A DNA stretch of 64,000 bases from Polytrichum commune. Its lineage: Eukaryota; Streptophyta; Polytrichopsida; Polytrichales; Polytrichaceae. The notes beneath the pieces are model-generated. The model searched no databases. It was not told the DNA's origin and worked only from the letters and a program-made list of their open reading frames with translations. The stretch's first letter is position 1. Each line of letters opens with the position of its first letter. The stretch lies in assembly GCA_950295325.1 (NCBI GenBank), contig OX485807.1, forward strand, positions 51,676,440-51,740,439, in the 5' to 3' direction. This document shows, one piece after another, positions 1 through 10,156 of the stretch. A program made the translations under genes and the position numbers.

Positions 1-2577
1 AAAGGTTTTCTTATTGGTTTATTGTTGGAAGGAGGACCTTTTTTCTTCATGTACTAACCATATGGACAAATTTCTTTGGTGGTGCCTCACAACCTCTCAT
101 CAGTGACTAGGAAGGCACCTGCATAGAAAATTGGCATACACGTGCGAGAACCAAGTATTTGTTCAGGGGCAATTAATCTTAGTCTCTGAATTTGTTTGGA
201 CCTTAAAATTACTAAAAATACAACTTTTCACCGCTCTCCTCCACTCCACAAGTAATTATAAAAATCATTATTGTGCGATAAATTGTATCCTAGTTTATTT
301 AATGAAAAAAATAAGGAATCGATTTTTCGCATCATGGTATTGGAGTGGACTTCCTTGTTTGTTGATGTTTGTCACATAAGGAACATAGCTAAATGACAAA
401 ACGTCTAAGGATTTTGAAGATGGCTTGACCACATGTTCAAGGGAGCTATGCAAAATGACAATGAAAAAGTATAACTAGCTCAACGTGCTTCTAATCCTTA
501 AAAAACCTTCTATTTCTTGTTTTGTCCACACCAAACCTATATTCATCCATGCAAACCAAATCTCACCCACAACGATTGAAATTCCATTCGTGTTTCCAAC
601 GAACCCCACTATTTTTTTTTAACATAACTTAAATTACCCTCTAAACGTACTCATCCTACAACCAAAAAAAAGTAGGAGCACACCAACACAATTTATAGTA
701 TCATGTGTTACATATAATCTACTTGTGAATTCACACACACACTTGTGAAGCCTAATGTACATTTAAACAAAATGTAAAATTTTGGTCTCACAAATACATT
801 CTACCCTACCTTTTCTTACACGTTGATTTTACGTAAATTACTAGTGAATGCCCTAGATCAATGATAACGCTTGATAAATTCTTAGGAAATGTCATTTTAT
901 AACACATGCTATAGTGTTATTCCTTGGGCCTTCAAAACTTGAGTTAAACATGTTAGAACATATATTCATATATAATAGAGATTGGTGTCCATGCATCCAT
1001 TTAATGTAATGAGATACCAAGCTATTCACACATGGGGCCATGGGCCATACTAGTCCATGTATCTACACATATGGTTAACAACTATTTTACTTCTATTCAC
1101 ATGTACTCAATGTATTTGAAATATTGTAATATACACTTTGTATCTATGGGGTATGCTTGATATTTATACTATATATAGAGGTTCCTAATGTGAAACATGG
1201 TGTGTGTTTCTCATAAAAGAGACCACTACAAGCATAGAAAAATGCAATTCATAGTTTTTTGCCAATTCATATATTTGTATGAACCATGGGGAGGGAACAT
1301 CACTTGTGAGTAAAGTTGAACAACATGTGGACAATTGACAATGTCAGTAGCAACTAGGGTATACGACACCCCAAGCAGGGTTAATCACTACTCCACACTT
1401 AAATGTTTTTAATATGGAAGGTGGTTGCCAAGTACGTTAGTCGTCGCAACACTAAACATGCTTCGTAAAATGGAAGACATATTAAATCAATAAATCTGGA
1501 AGATCACCCTACAAATACACTACTTTATATTCAAGAGAACGTATGCTTTGCACGAGTGCAGTCATGAGTTTGCACTTGAGCCACGTGGTCAAGAAACATC
1601 GCATTGTTGTCATGATGTTGATATTTTTTTCTTGTTCTTTTCCCTTTCTATATATTTTGCTAACATGGAAGAAGAGTATTACACTAAACATATAATTCGG
1701 TGCAACATTGAGATCGGTGTGACATGTCAATAAAAATGATATGACTTCTTGTGGAACCCACAAGTGTAATATGACACTCACTCTATCTAGTTGCTACCCA
1801 ATGATGCAAGACAATTTATGAGGGTTGGTGATGAATAGTGCAGGCCACACTAAATTACACTTTTAATGTAGTTGTAGTAGTAATGAATCAAGAATATGTA
1901 TTGTAAACTCAATAAGAGGAGTTATGGTACATGTCAACCTTGGTTTCTTGTCAATGCTCAACCAACGAGGCCACTTTCTATTGAGTGAAGGTCATCGCCG
2001 TCCAAGTCAAAAGAAGTTTGGAAAAAGAATTGCAAATGTTGACGAGCCCGGTTACACATGTCGACGCCTTGGTTGTTGGCCCATCCCGTGATTTGTCCGA
2101 CATTGATTGTGGAATAGATAACAAAAAGAATCATATAAGTTGGGAATGATGTTCATTGAACACATCGTCATCTACCTTCACCTCTTAAAAGGGTCAAAGG
2201 AGCTCCCACGGGGTTGGGATTCACGGCGTCTATATAAACTCGCCCATCATGGATGAAGGGTTCTAGTACAAAACAAAGTCCCTTATGAGATCGAGGGCTG
2301 ATTCATTCTAGCTGGACTCCACTACACTATTTGGGGTCTATATTTCCAGTTGTGCAGTCAAATCGCCTTAAAATAATTTTGTATAAGCTATAATTCAATT
2401 CATTGTGTTTTTGCCCATGCAATGGATGAGTTTACTAACTTTACTTTGACACCACGAACCTCTAGCCCTCCCAAAAGGACTATTCATATACACTTTCAAT
2501 ATCCTAAACTTATACAATCATATTTTTGGTCCATTTCTCAATTGAATTTCTAACTTAAATTACAAAAAATAATAATA
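1..2577. other. gene-poor AT-rich intergenic DNA
   Basis: I see no gene here. The longest open frames are under 100 codons, have no recognisable motifs and look like chance ORFs in AT-rich plant DNA. No LTR, tRNA or transposase motif was found. The stretch is probably decayed repeat sequence, but I could not assign it to a family. Confidence 0.6.
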
Positions 2578-2800
2578 GGGGATTATTCTAAACCATCACA
2601 AAGACATGTTGTGTGGTCACATGACCTGTCAAAATTTGATTCTTCATTGCACACGTAAAGGAGAGCAAGATATCAATCTTGCTTCCTCGTTCTTACACCT
2701 CAACCTATAACTAGAATTGTTCAAATGTTGACATGTAATATGACCACACAATGCATCTTTGTGGTTGTTTTAACTAGTGTGTGGTCGGTTTAACAATCCC
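2578..2800. mobile_element. MITE-like inverted-repeat element
   Basis: The two ends are reverse complements over a long stretch. The left arm (about 2592-2632, containing TTGTGTGGTCA) matches the reverse complement of the right arm (about 2727-2775). Outer ends beginning GGGATTATT and GGGATTGTT (reverse strand) extend the match. At ~220 bp with no coding capacity it fits a non-autonomous DNA transposon. A clean target duplication was not identified, so the superfamily is undetermined. Confidence 0.6.
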
Positions 2801-4029
2801 TTAGTTATATTGCACTATGTTGATTAGCGCACAATTGGTGGAATACATGTATTTAGAATAAGGATCATGTCAAGAAAAAATGGATGCATGCAAATACGCT
2901 AGTGTTAGTTTTTCTTTCTATATGTGGTACATGCGATATTTTTGTCACATATTTTCATGAAATTTGACCACTTTTGTGAGTTGTTGTGCTTAATTTAGGG
3001 TAATACATTATATGGTACATGTGTATAGAAATTTTATAGGAATTGTTTCTAATTAAAAAAACAATGAACCATGATTTCCTCTCATATCACAAGTGTGAAT
3101 ACAATGTTACCTCTGGGTCACTTCCAACATTTGTATTATGGATGAACGACATTAACCTAGATGCACATAATCTTTGAGAAGTGGCATCTTCGCATTGATG
3201 TGTACAAGGTTGTGTTGGTTTGGTATTGTCTTATTATTATTAACAGTGTTGTTATTATTAAAGTATTTGTATTGAGGATTTTTCAATTTCTGATACAAGT
3301 AGAGATGGGTATTTGATGACATTTTTGTTCTTGACACCATTCGGGTCTATATATCATGCAAGAACCTTCACATCTAGGCAACGTTGCTTTGGTACTAACA
3401 TGGTATCAAATGGTGTCGACCCAAATGACAACATGGGGTATACAAAGCTTCTCTCACCTTGACATACCCATCAAATATCATTATTTGACTAATATTACAA
3501 TTTTGATACCCACCAATAGGATTCTTTGATAATATCATTGATTTATAAACTAATATACCATGCATTCACCTATACACCAAACCCAACATTGGTTTAGACC
3601 ACACTTGCAAGTGAGCATTGAGTTCACTATTGTTTGAGTCAATGTAATATTTTAAACAATTGTTTTATGTTAATAAAATCATATATACTCACTCGTCACT
3701 TGGAAACATATTGGTGAATCAAATTGATCAATTTTTGAAGATTATGAACGTAAACCATCTCTCATTCACGTGGTTGCAAAAACACCAAAGGTTTTGTTTT
3801 AAATGCCACTTTAATAGATATTTACTTTACCATGTCAAAGTTTTCCGTCTCTTTCCCACTATTCCCCTTGTTAAATGTGCCAATGGTAATTTTAACTTAA
3901 TTCCTCAACCAAGTTTAAAGTATTTCATATAAAGGTCCACACTTCTTTGAATTGGTGTAGAATTTGATTTTGTTTATTATCTATCCGAAAGCAAGATTCA
4001 AGCACAAAGAAGATTTTTATAGTAGGTAT
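2801..4029. other. intergenic DNA, nothing recognised
   Basis: AT-rich sequence without supported coding potential. Short ORFs lack motifs. No structured repeat was seen. Confidence 0.5.
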
Positions 4030-4260
4030 ACAACAATGAACAGGGAGAACCGATGACCACTACTGTAGTTACAGATGAACTGGTTGAGTTTGAGAAACAA
4101 CGGGTTCAAGTTGAAGACTATAGGAAATTTACCAATCGTTTTAGAGAATTTTATAGAATATACCACGATTTTATATTGACAAACCAAAAGATCTCAACAT
4201 GTGATTGTTGGCTTGGAGCACTAGAATCTTGACCGAATATGTCAAAAACATATCACTAGA
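4030..4260 (+). repeat. dispersed repeat, copy 1 (second copy near 58200-58640)
   Basis: Contains the stretch caatgaacagggagaaccga, then a region resembling 58465-58640: a 'gatgaa.tggttga' block, 'cgttttagag.tttataga' and 'aaccaaaagatc.ca.catgtg'. The order of matching blocks is the same in both copies, so they descend from one repeat or gene fragment. No intact reading frame is kept. Origin is unknown. Confidence 0.5.
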
Positions 4261-4679
4261 CATTGGTATACAATTACATTCATTTCAATCAATGTGAAGG
4301 CATCATAGTGATTGCCTTGTTTATCCAAGTACCCATTCCAAGCTCATATATGAGCTCGCGACTATAAGTAAAGTGAAGCGTTCCTCATTCACGCCCAACA
4401 CTTGAGGTTGACGTCATCTTTCTTATCTTGTTCATTCTAATAGAAGTTTCATCCAGTAATAAATTTTGTTGTATATTATAACCCCGTCTTAGAAAGTAAA
4501 ATGATGTAATATTGCTAAAGATGTCACAACAAGATATTATGGAAATGAAATGAAAATGGAAATTATAAATATTGGCCAACAAGAAACTTGGTTTAGAAGC
4601 GCACACAAGCACAGACACATAAGGTAAGCTTAAGTTGATCTTAAATAGACAGTTTTTCCTCTTTGGGACCACTTCTCAT
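4261..4679. other. intergenic DNA, nothing recognised
   Basis: No gene or structured element is supported in this interval. Confidence 0.5.
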
Positions 4680-5000
4680 AGGATATGAAACAAGCAATTA
4701 ATGTGAGATGTTTAGCACCTCAAACTGTGCATGTAACCACTTTGCTCATAAATTTTGGAGCTCGTACGAATATCTTATTCATTGTCAAAGTGAAGATTAT
4801 ATACGAGTTATTAAATGATCATATAGGTCCCCCTATCAATGTTGACTATCGCATCGAGAATACTTAACAAATTGCGAACACATAGTGCAATCTCTTTTCA
4901 ACATGTGTATCTTTGGTCTTTGTTTTTAGATTCACACCCAACTATGCGTTGCTTAAGTATAGGTGTTCGCTTAAGATCATTCATTGAATTAGGCACATCT
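4680..5000 (+). repeat. dispersed repeat, relative of copies in U-box gene introns
   Basis: Ordered blocks (cataggtccccct..caatgttgactat, agtgcaatctcttttcaaca, tagattcacacccaacta, tataggtgttcgcttaag) recur, diverged, in two introns of the U-box gene (43320-43600, 44980-45190). Related end sequence also occurs near 36660-37010 and 39880-40210. It is a dispersed non-coding repeat family of unknown type. The short ORFs across it are not conserved. Confidence 0.5.
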
Positions 5001-5138
5001 AACTTAGAAAACAACTTTGTTGTATCATTATAGATGAATCTAGAGGAAAATTGTGCACTTAATATCAGCGACTCCATATTATATTTAATTTATTATAAAA
5101 ATTGTGAAGTATTTACTACTCCTGTACTAAATGATGGA

Positions 5139-5164
5139 ATATATATATATATATATATATATAT
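5139..5164. repeat. (AT)n microsatellite
   Basis: Uninterrupted AT dinucleotide run of about 26 bp. Confidence 0.9.
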
Positions 5165-5212
5165 TCAAAAATAGATAATATTATAGACCCCCAAATAATC
5201 TAGTGAGATTAA

Positions 5213-5714
5213 GGGCCACTTCACACACGAGCCAAAAGTTGTGACCATGAAATCTTGAGAGCCCAAAAGAAAGTGTCCAAAGGCCATCCCAAGACACCTC
5301 CAAAATCATGTTGTGTGGTCACATACCCTCAAGTGTAGTGTGAAGTCATATGTGACCGGACCCTCAACCAGACGCTATTTCAATGAATTTCTATTCATGC
5401 GGATCCTCACACATGATAAAATAAAATAGATCAAACGGTTGTGAGCGTTCGGAGTGTCATGGTCTCCCGGTTTTGTGTTAGGCCTACCTCCAAGAGGGGG
5501 TTTTTGAAAATGGCCCAAGTGACCATGAAACATGATCCATTTGATGCCATGTAAGAATCCATGTAGACTTTACATCCATCTTGCATTCACATGCTCCGTT
5601 TGGTCCCTCAAGCGTAGTGTGAAGTGAACTTGGACCGGCTCCGCCTTTTTCCACCAACGAGAGTGCTTGAAGTGTAATGGTCACGGGCTCTCAGTCTCGG
5701 GTGTGAAGTGGCCC
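5213..5714. mobile_element. Tourist/PIF-Harbinger-like MITE
   Basis: A 502-bp element with terminal inverted repeats. The left end GGGCCACTTCACACACGAG matches the reverse complement of the right end (GGGCCACTTCACACCCGAG), and similarity continues inward to a GTGACCAT block. It is flanked by TAA on both sides (5210-5212 and 5715-5717). A 3-bp TAA duplication and GGGC-type ends are typical of PIF/Harbinger MITEs. Two internal copies of ccctcaagYgtagtgtgaagt are present. No transposase is encoded. Confidence 0.8.
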
Positions 5715-5717
5715 TAA

Positions 5718-6888
5718 GCTGAATTGATGATGAACCTAAGCAATATAATTAGCAATTTACGATGAAGACTCTCGTGCACTTCAAATGGCCCTATGGCAAA
5801 GACCAAGGTTCGCATGTACAATCTCAAATGCATCCCGGTCCACGTGAGAATGTTTATTTGTATGTGCCAGACCACAGAATGTTTTTAGGCTCCAAAGTGT
5901 CAATTGAGTATCATACGTGGGTCCGGCTTCTCCCTTTTAATAAAACACTAACAACAGTACGATGATGAACTCTCACTAGCATAACATTGTATAAGTTGCC
6001 TTCCTTTGTGATGGAAGTGAGACACAAATTACTTCAATTATTTAACAAAAACGCCATGTGTTGTTGCTCTATTAGTCGGAAACCGTACAAAATCCCACGT
6101 GTCATTTCAAAAAGTTAGCATTTCAGCACCAAAGTGCCGAACCTACTTAGGACATGTTGTAGTGTTGGGCTTGCAAAATGCTTGCCTCATAAAGTGGTGT
6201 TTTGTGGGGGGGGGGGGGGGGGAAGAACTCATGTTCATATGGGACATAACATTACTACTTCATATTTGTCATGGTGTTTTGTCATTACTAGGATTACTAA
6301 GCAGTTTTTGTTACACTTGTAGTCTAAAGTTATAAACATGATGGGCAAGGACTCGTGGCATCCGTGTAAGTAGGCAACATTGAAGCCCATGACAATAAGG
6401 ACTACAACCCCAATCTAGGTTAGAATCCCTAGTTTAATATAGCGAGATTGAGAAGCGTCCATGAAATTATGGGGGGATAGGGCCTCTAACATGGAATCCT
6501 AAGCCAATTGTCGTGGACCTACACAACTTTGTAGCAATTAAAATGCACCGCCCATCAAAGGCCATGGTTTGGTCTTAGTGACCACACTCCATCGTATTCT
6601 CGCATCAATATGAGCTACACTCAATGTTTACACACGATGATAGTGTGCATGGTTGATGAGGAGAAGATGGAAAAGTTTGTTAGGGAAACACTTTGCAAGA
6701 AACAATTGTGTAAGCTATTGTGTGGTAAAATGGAATAGACTTGCTACACTCTAGACGATATTGACCACTTCAAGCCCGGTGTTTACATTAGGTGCTTCTA
6801 TCTTAAATATAAGATAGGAACTATAATGAACAATCCTCTACAATACCCATAAGTCATGGTACCCTAGAAACAAAACACTTTGCTTAAA
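5718..6888. other. intergenic DNA with a 17-G homopolymer
   Basis: No supported gene. A run of 17 G residues lies at 6206-6222. Short ORFs spanning it read through the G run and are not credible genes. The right edge (6889-6893, CACTT) is the target site of the giant retrotransposon. Confidence 0.6.
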
Positions 6889-6893
6889 CACTT
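6889..6893. repeat. 5' target-site duplication (CACTT)
   Basis: CACTT directly precedes the TGTAGAG start of the 5' LTR and is repeated directly after the CCACA end of the 3' LTR (31574-31578). A 5-bp duplication is the standard signature of LTR-retrotransposon integration and fixes both element boundaries. Confidence 0.95.
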
Positions 6894-7545
6894 TGTAGAG
6901 ACACCCTCATTGTACTGTAGGAAAAGTAACTAGTGATCGCCGAAACAGCGAAGGAGAGAAGGTCGAAACAGAGAGAGAGCGAGCAAGCGGAGCGACACCG
7001 GGTGAAGCAGGTGAGAGCGAGGCTGTTCTGGAGCCTCGAAGAGCAAGTGGAAATGGGGCCGTCCCAGTCACGGGAAGGCGAGCTGGCGGACTAGCCACGG
7101 GAGCCACGTAACCAGCAAAAGGGAGGCGAGCTGGCGGACCGGCCAAGGGAGCCACGTAACTAGCAAGAGGAGGACGAGCTGGCGAACAAACCGGGCAGGT
7201 CTAGGCCGAGCTGGCGGGTGAACCAGGTCACTAGTGAGGGCCAACGGACAATCTGATTAAGGGCCGGGCTTAGGGCCAGTATTTATATGGCCGAAGTAGC
7301 TAGGTAAATGGGAACAAGACCATTTTAAGAACTAAGGAGGCACGGTCCTATTCCCGCTTAGAGCACATGTCAATTAAGTAGCTTAGGTGATATGAAGAGA
7401 TATGTAATTAGGTATTACATGTTGGACTTAATAGATTTAAACTCTACGAATTAAAGACTTTTAATCAGGCTATTATTAGACACGTTGCTAAATTTAGCCG
7501 AGCTAACATTTACAAAAATCCTAGGAAAACGTAGATTTGTGAGAC

Positions 7546-7554
7546 TATATAAGG
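7546..7554 (+). promoter_or_regulatory. LTR promoter TATA box
   Basis: TATATAAGG, about 650 bp into the LTR, followed by a pyrimidine-rich stretch (cttcatttcatccc) where transcription could start near 7580. This would make U3 about 680 bp and R/U5 about 1.9 kb. The same box is at 29630-29638 in the 3' LTR. Promoter function is inferred from motif and position. Confidence 0.65.
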
Positions 7555-7650
7555 AGGCCACTTGAGGGCCCTAATACACTTCATTTCATCCCGAACATTT
7601 TACATGAGTGTCCGGACCTCGGACTTTGTTGAGACGTGAGGAAATCCAAA

Positions 7651-7890
7651 GGCACCCACGGTGCATTGGAATTACCTATAAGCACCCGAGGTGCTTTGGC
7701 AATTCCAATTGGACTTTTAGGCACCCGAGGTGCGTTAGGAAATTCATAGGCGCCCGAGGCGCATTAGGAAATTCATAGGCACCCGAGGCGCATTAGGAAA
7801 TTCATAGGCGCCCGAGGCGCATTAGGAATTCCATAGGCACCCACGGTGCATTGGAATTACATAGAGGCGCCCGCGGTGCCTTAGTAATTC
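7651..7890 (+). repeat. tandem array of short GC palindromes in the LTR (8 units)
   Basis: Eight units of GGCRCCCGAGGYGC or close variants (ACGG and GCGG centres) recur with a spacing mostly of 29 bp. They start near 7651, 7681, 7720, 7749, 7778, 7807, 7836 and 7866. Each unit is an imperfect palindrome, so the transcribed leader would carry a row of small hairpins. The array is repeated in the 3' LTR at 29735-29974. It lies just downstream of the probable transcription start. Confidence 0.85.
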
Positions 7891-9492
7891 CAATTGGATT
7901 GGCGGAGCGAACTTGGTACGTCGGGAGATTTTTAGCGTACCGCGGCGCATTCGCGAGAGCAAGACATTCACCACGGTTAGCGGAGCGAGCTCACAAAGTG
8001 TTATCACGCAACATGCGAGATTGAGAATCCGTGCAAGGAGTTGAAGACTTAGTAAATCAAGATTATGGAGGAGGCCGCATAACGGAGAAATTTGGAGTAT
8101 GCGGGATTTTCAAAAGACCTTAGGAAAGTGAACACCATATTCACCTAAGAAAACAATTAAGAAAATTATCTTATATGAAAAATGATTGGAAAGGATTGAG
8201 AATGAATGTAGCAACACTTGAGCTTAAAAGGAATACTACACACCTAAAACATTATTCGTACTTGGCAAGAGGTTGAGGCAAGAGGATCTAAGCTAAGAAA
8301 ACCAAATCACCTAGGTAGTGCTCATTGATGGAAAAGGTGATGATGCCTCAAGCCGAAGCTTGTCACCTTAGCATAAGTTCACATCATTACCTTTCACGCC
8401 ATTGGATTTGAGGCACCGAGATTAGTTTGCTTGAGAGGACTTGATAAGACTAATCAAATCATAAAGCAAGCAAAGGATTGGAACCAAAGGTGGCCGAGAT
8501 GTGGCCTCGTCATCAAAATCCCCTACCTTAGCACTTAGGGATTTTGGCGGCCTAAGAGAATATTCTGGGGATTTAGCCGGCCTTAGTCAAATATTTGGAA
8601 TCTTCTAAGGAGTAGCAATTATGTGCTAAGCCTTAGAGATTTGGCTCGAGAGCATACACTTATAAATTACGGAATGTAAAAGGGAGTTTTAATTATGCCA
8701 AAGTATCTTCCACGCGCTAGGTTGTCTTGACTTAGCGAGGGAGTATGCTAACTTATGAAGGTATTTAGGCAACGTGTTTGAAGACTTGAACGGAATAGAG
8801 ATTATTGCATTGGAATCTAAAGGAATGAATAAGTATCCTATATAAGATTATAAATCGATAGGATATAAATTCAAAACGTGAAAGATATTGTGGGTAGAAG
8901 AATTTAGATGGTTTCAAATTACGAGAGTTATAAACTTGAAATATGTTTTAGATGAATTCAACCATGAAAGATATGGTATGAGGATGTTTCTCTCGAGGAA
9001 ACACTTAACCTTGACATTACACGTTTGAGAAACATTAACTTAAGGTCTAAGGTACCTATCCATTTAAGAGATTATTTAAAAGGAACTACATACTGAGAGA
9101 TATTGTAGAAGTGTTCTCGTTAAGGGCACTTTCGGGGAACATAAACTTGACAACTTGGACACTTTATCCCTAGGGATTTATAAAAGGGTCTTGAACACAA
9201 TATTCTTGATTAAGAAAAGCATTGTGTTACTAAATCTATTTAAAGGTTTAGGAACACCAAACCTTGACATTAGATTCAGGGAAACATAAGTCTTAGACCA
9301 ACTACTCTTAGAGAGTTTATAAGGATATTGGAACTGCATGTTACGGAATTGAGATACAGAAGAATGCAAACACCTTCACGAGACTTAGAGAAGAGAAGAT
9401 CTAATTTTGGTGGGAGTAACTTCCATGTAAACCGGTTCAGCAGCGGGTTACACCGTCTAAGGCTGGAAGGTTGAAGGTGGCCCTCCACATTT

Positions 9493-9510
9493 TGGCGACC
9501 ATGCTGGGGA
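9493..9510 (+). promoter_or_regulatory. primer-binding site (tRNA-Arg type)
   Basis: TGGCGACCATGCTGGGGA begins three bases after the 5' LTR. The TGGCGAC...GCTGGGGA pattern matches the 3' end expected for a plant tRNA-Arg, the primer reported for Ogre elements. The tRNA identity is from memory of that family and was not checked by alignment. Confidence 0.75.
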
Positions 9511-9568
9511 TACGCCACATGGACGTTACACTTGCCTAGATTAGATATAAAAATTACAACATATTGTC

Positions 9569-10156
9569 TTGGGAGAAAGAGCTGGATGGCAGGAAACAAT
9601 GGAGAATTTGTATTACTTATACAACAGGAGACGCCAACGAGAGGCGAATGAGCAACGTAAGTGGGCAGAAACATTTGGACCGCGGAAACAAGACCGGATA
9701 GAAAGAGCTGTGCAACGGAGACTTGAACAATTCAATCTACGAGGATTCATTTTGCAAGGATGAGAAGAAGGAATCGAAGAAGAGAACTCGGAACAACAAG
9801 GGATTTTGGACATAGGAAAATGGCCATGGGATTACCCAAAGTATGGTACAAGTAAAAGCGATTTGAGGAAATGGGACGGAACCAAGAAATTTCACGATCT
9901 TATGTGGGATATGCAGAAGATCTACGAAGATAAGATTTGGCAACTATTTAGAGAAAAGGAGATAGGTTTTACATATCGATCACAATTTGAAAGGAATATT
10001 GACGAGTTACCTGAGGAACTGCAAGCAGTGATTTTCTCCAAGGTTTGGAACGACGGAAAGGAAGGTGTCGGCGCCTATGATCTAGGAACAACCAGACATA
10101 GAGGTTACCATTACAAGCTGTTAAGATACACATTCAGAGAGCAATTGGTTCAGTAA
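9569..10156 (+). pseudogene. ORF1 upstream of gag, interrupted by TGA
   Basis: One reading frame of about 195 codons with an in-frame TGA at 9761-9763. The first half is arginine-rich (a RRRQREANEQRKW stretch). The second half contains LPEELQAVIFSKVWNDGK. The second element's ORF1 (54142-55125, - strand) has LPLDLQRNITNRIWNNGK at a comparable place, so the two are homologous. Extra ORFs between primer site and gag are known in Tat/Ogre elements and have no established function. The ORF1 of the second element also carries one TGA between its halves, so recoding is possible, although mutation is the simpler explanation. The true start codon is uncertain. Confidence 0.6.

Larger units (their letters stand above)
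6894..9489 (+). repeat. 5' LTR of the giant gypsy element
   Basis: 2,596 bp, starting TGTAGAGACACCC and ending CCCTCCACA, the same length as the 3' LTR. By eye the two differ by about five transitions (near 6926, 7023, 7151, 7483 and 7688) and no indels. It contains a TATA box, a GC-rich GA-repetitive first part and an array of short palindromes after the promoter. ORFs on its reverse strand, such as the 82-codon proline-rich frame at 6907-7155, are chance frames in GC-rich sequence. Confidence 0.95.

Noticed and set aside
6907-7155. 82-codon proline-rich frame on the - strand of the LTR (also 28991-29239)
   Set aside because: It is present in both LTRs only because the LTRs are copies. The composition follows from GA-rich repeats. 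No known LTR gene matches.
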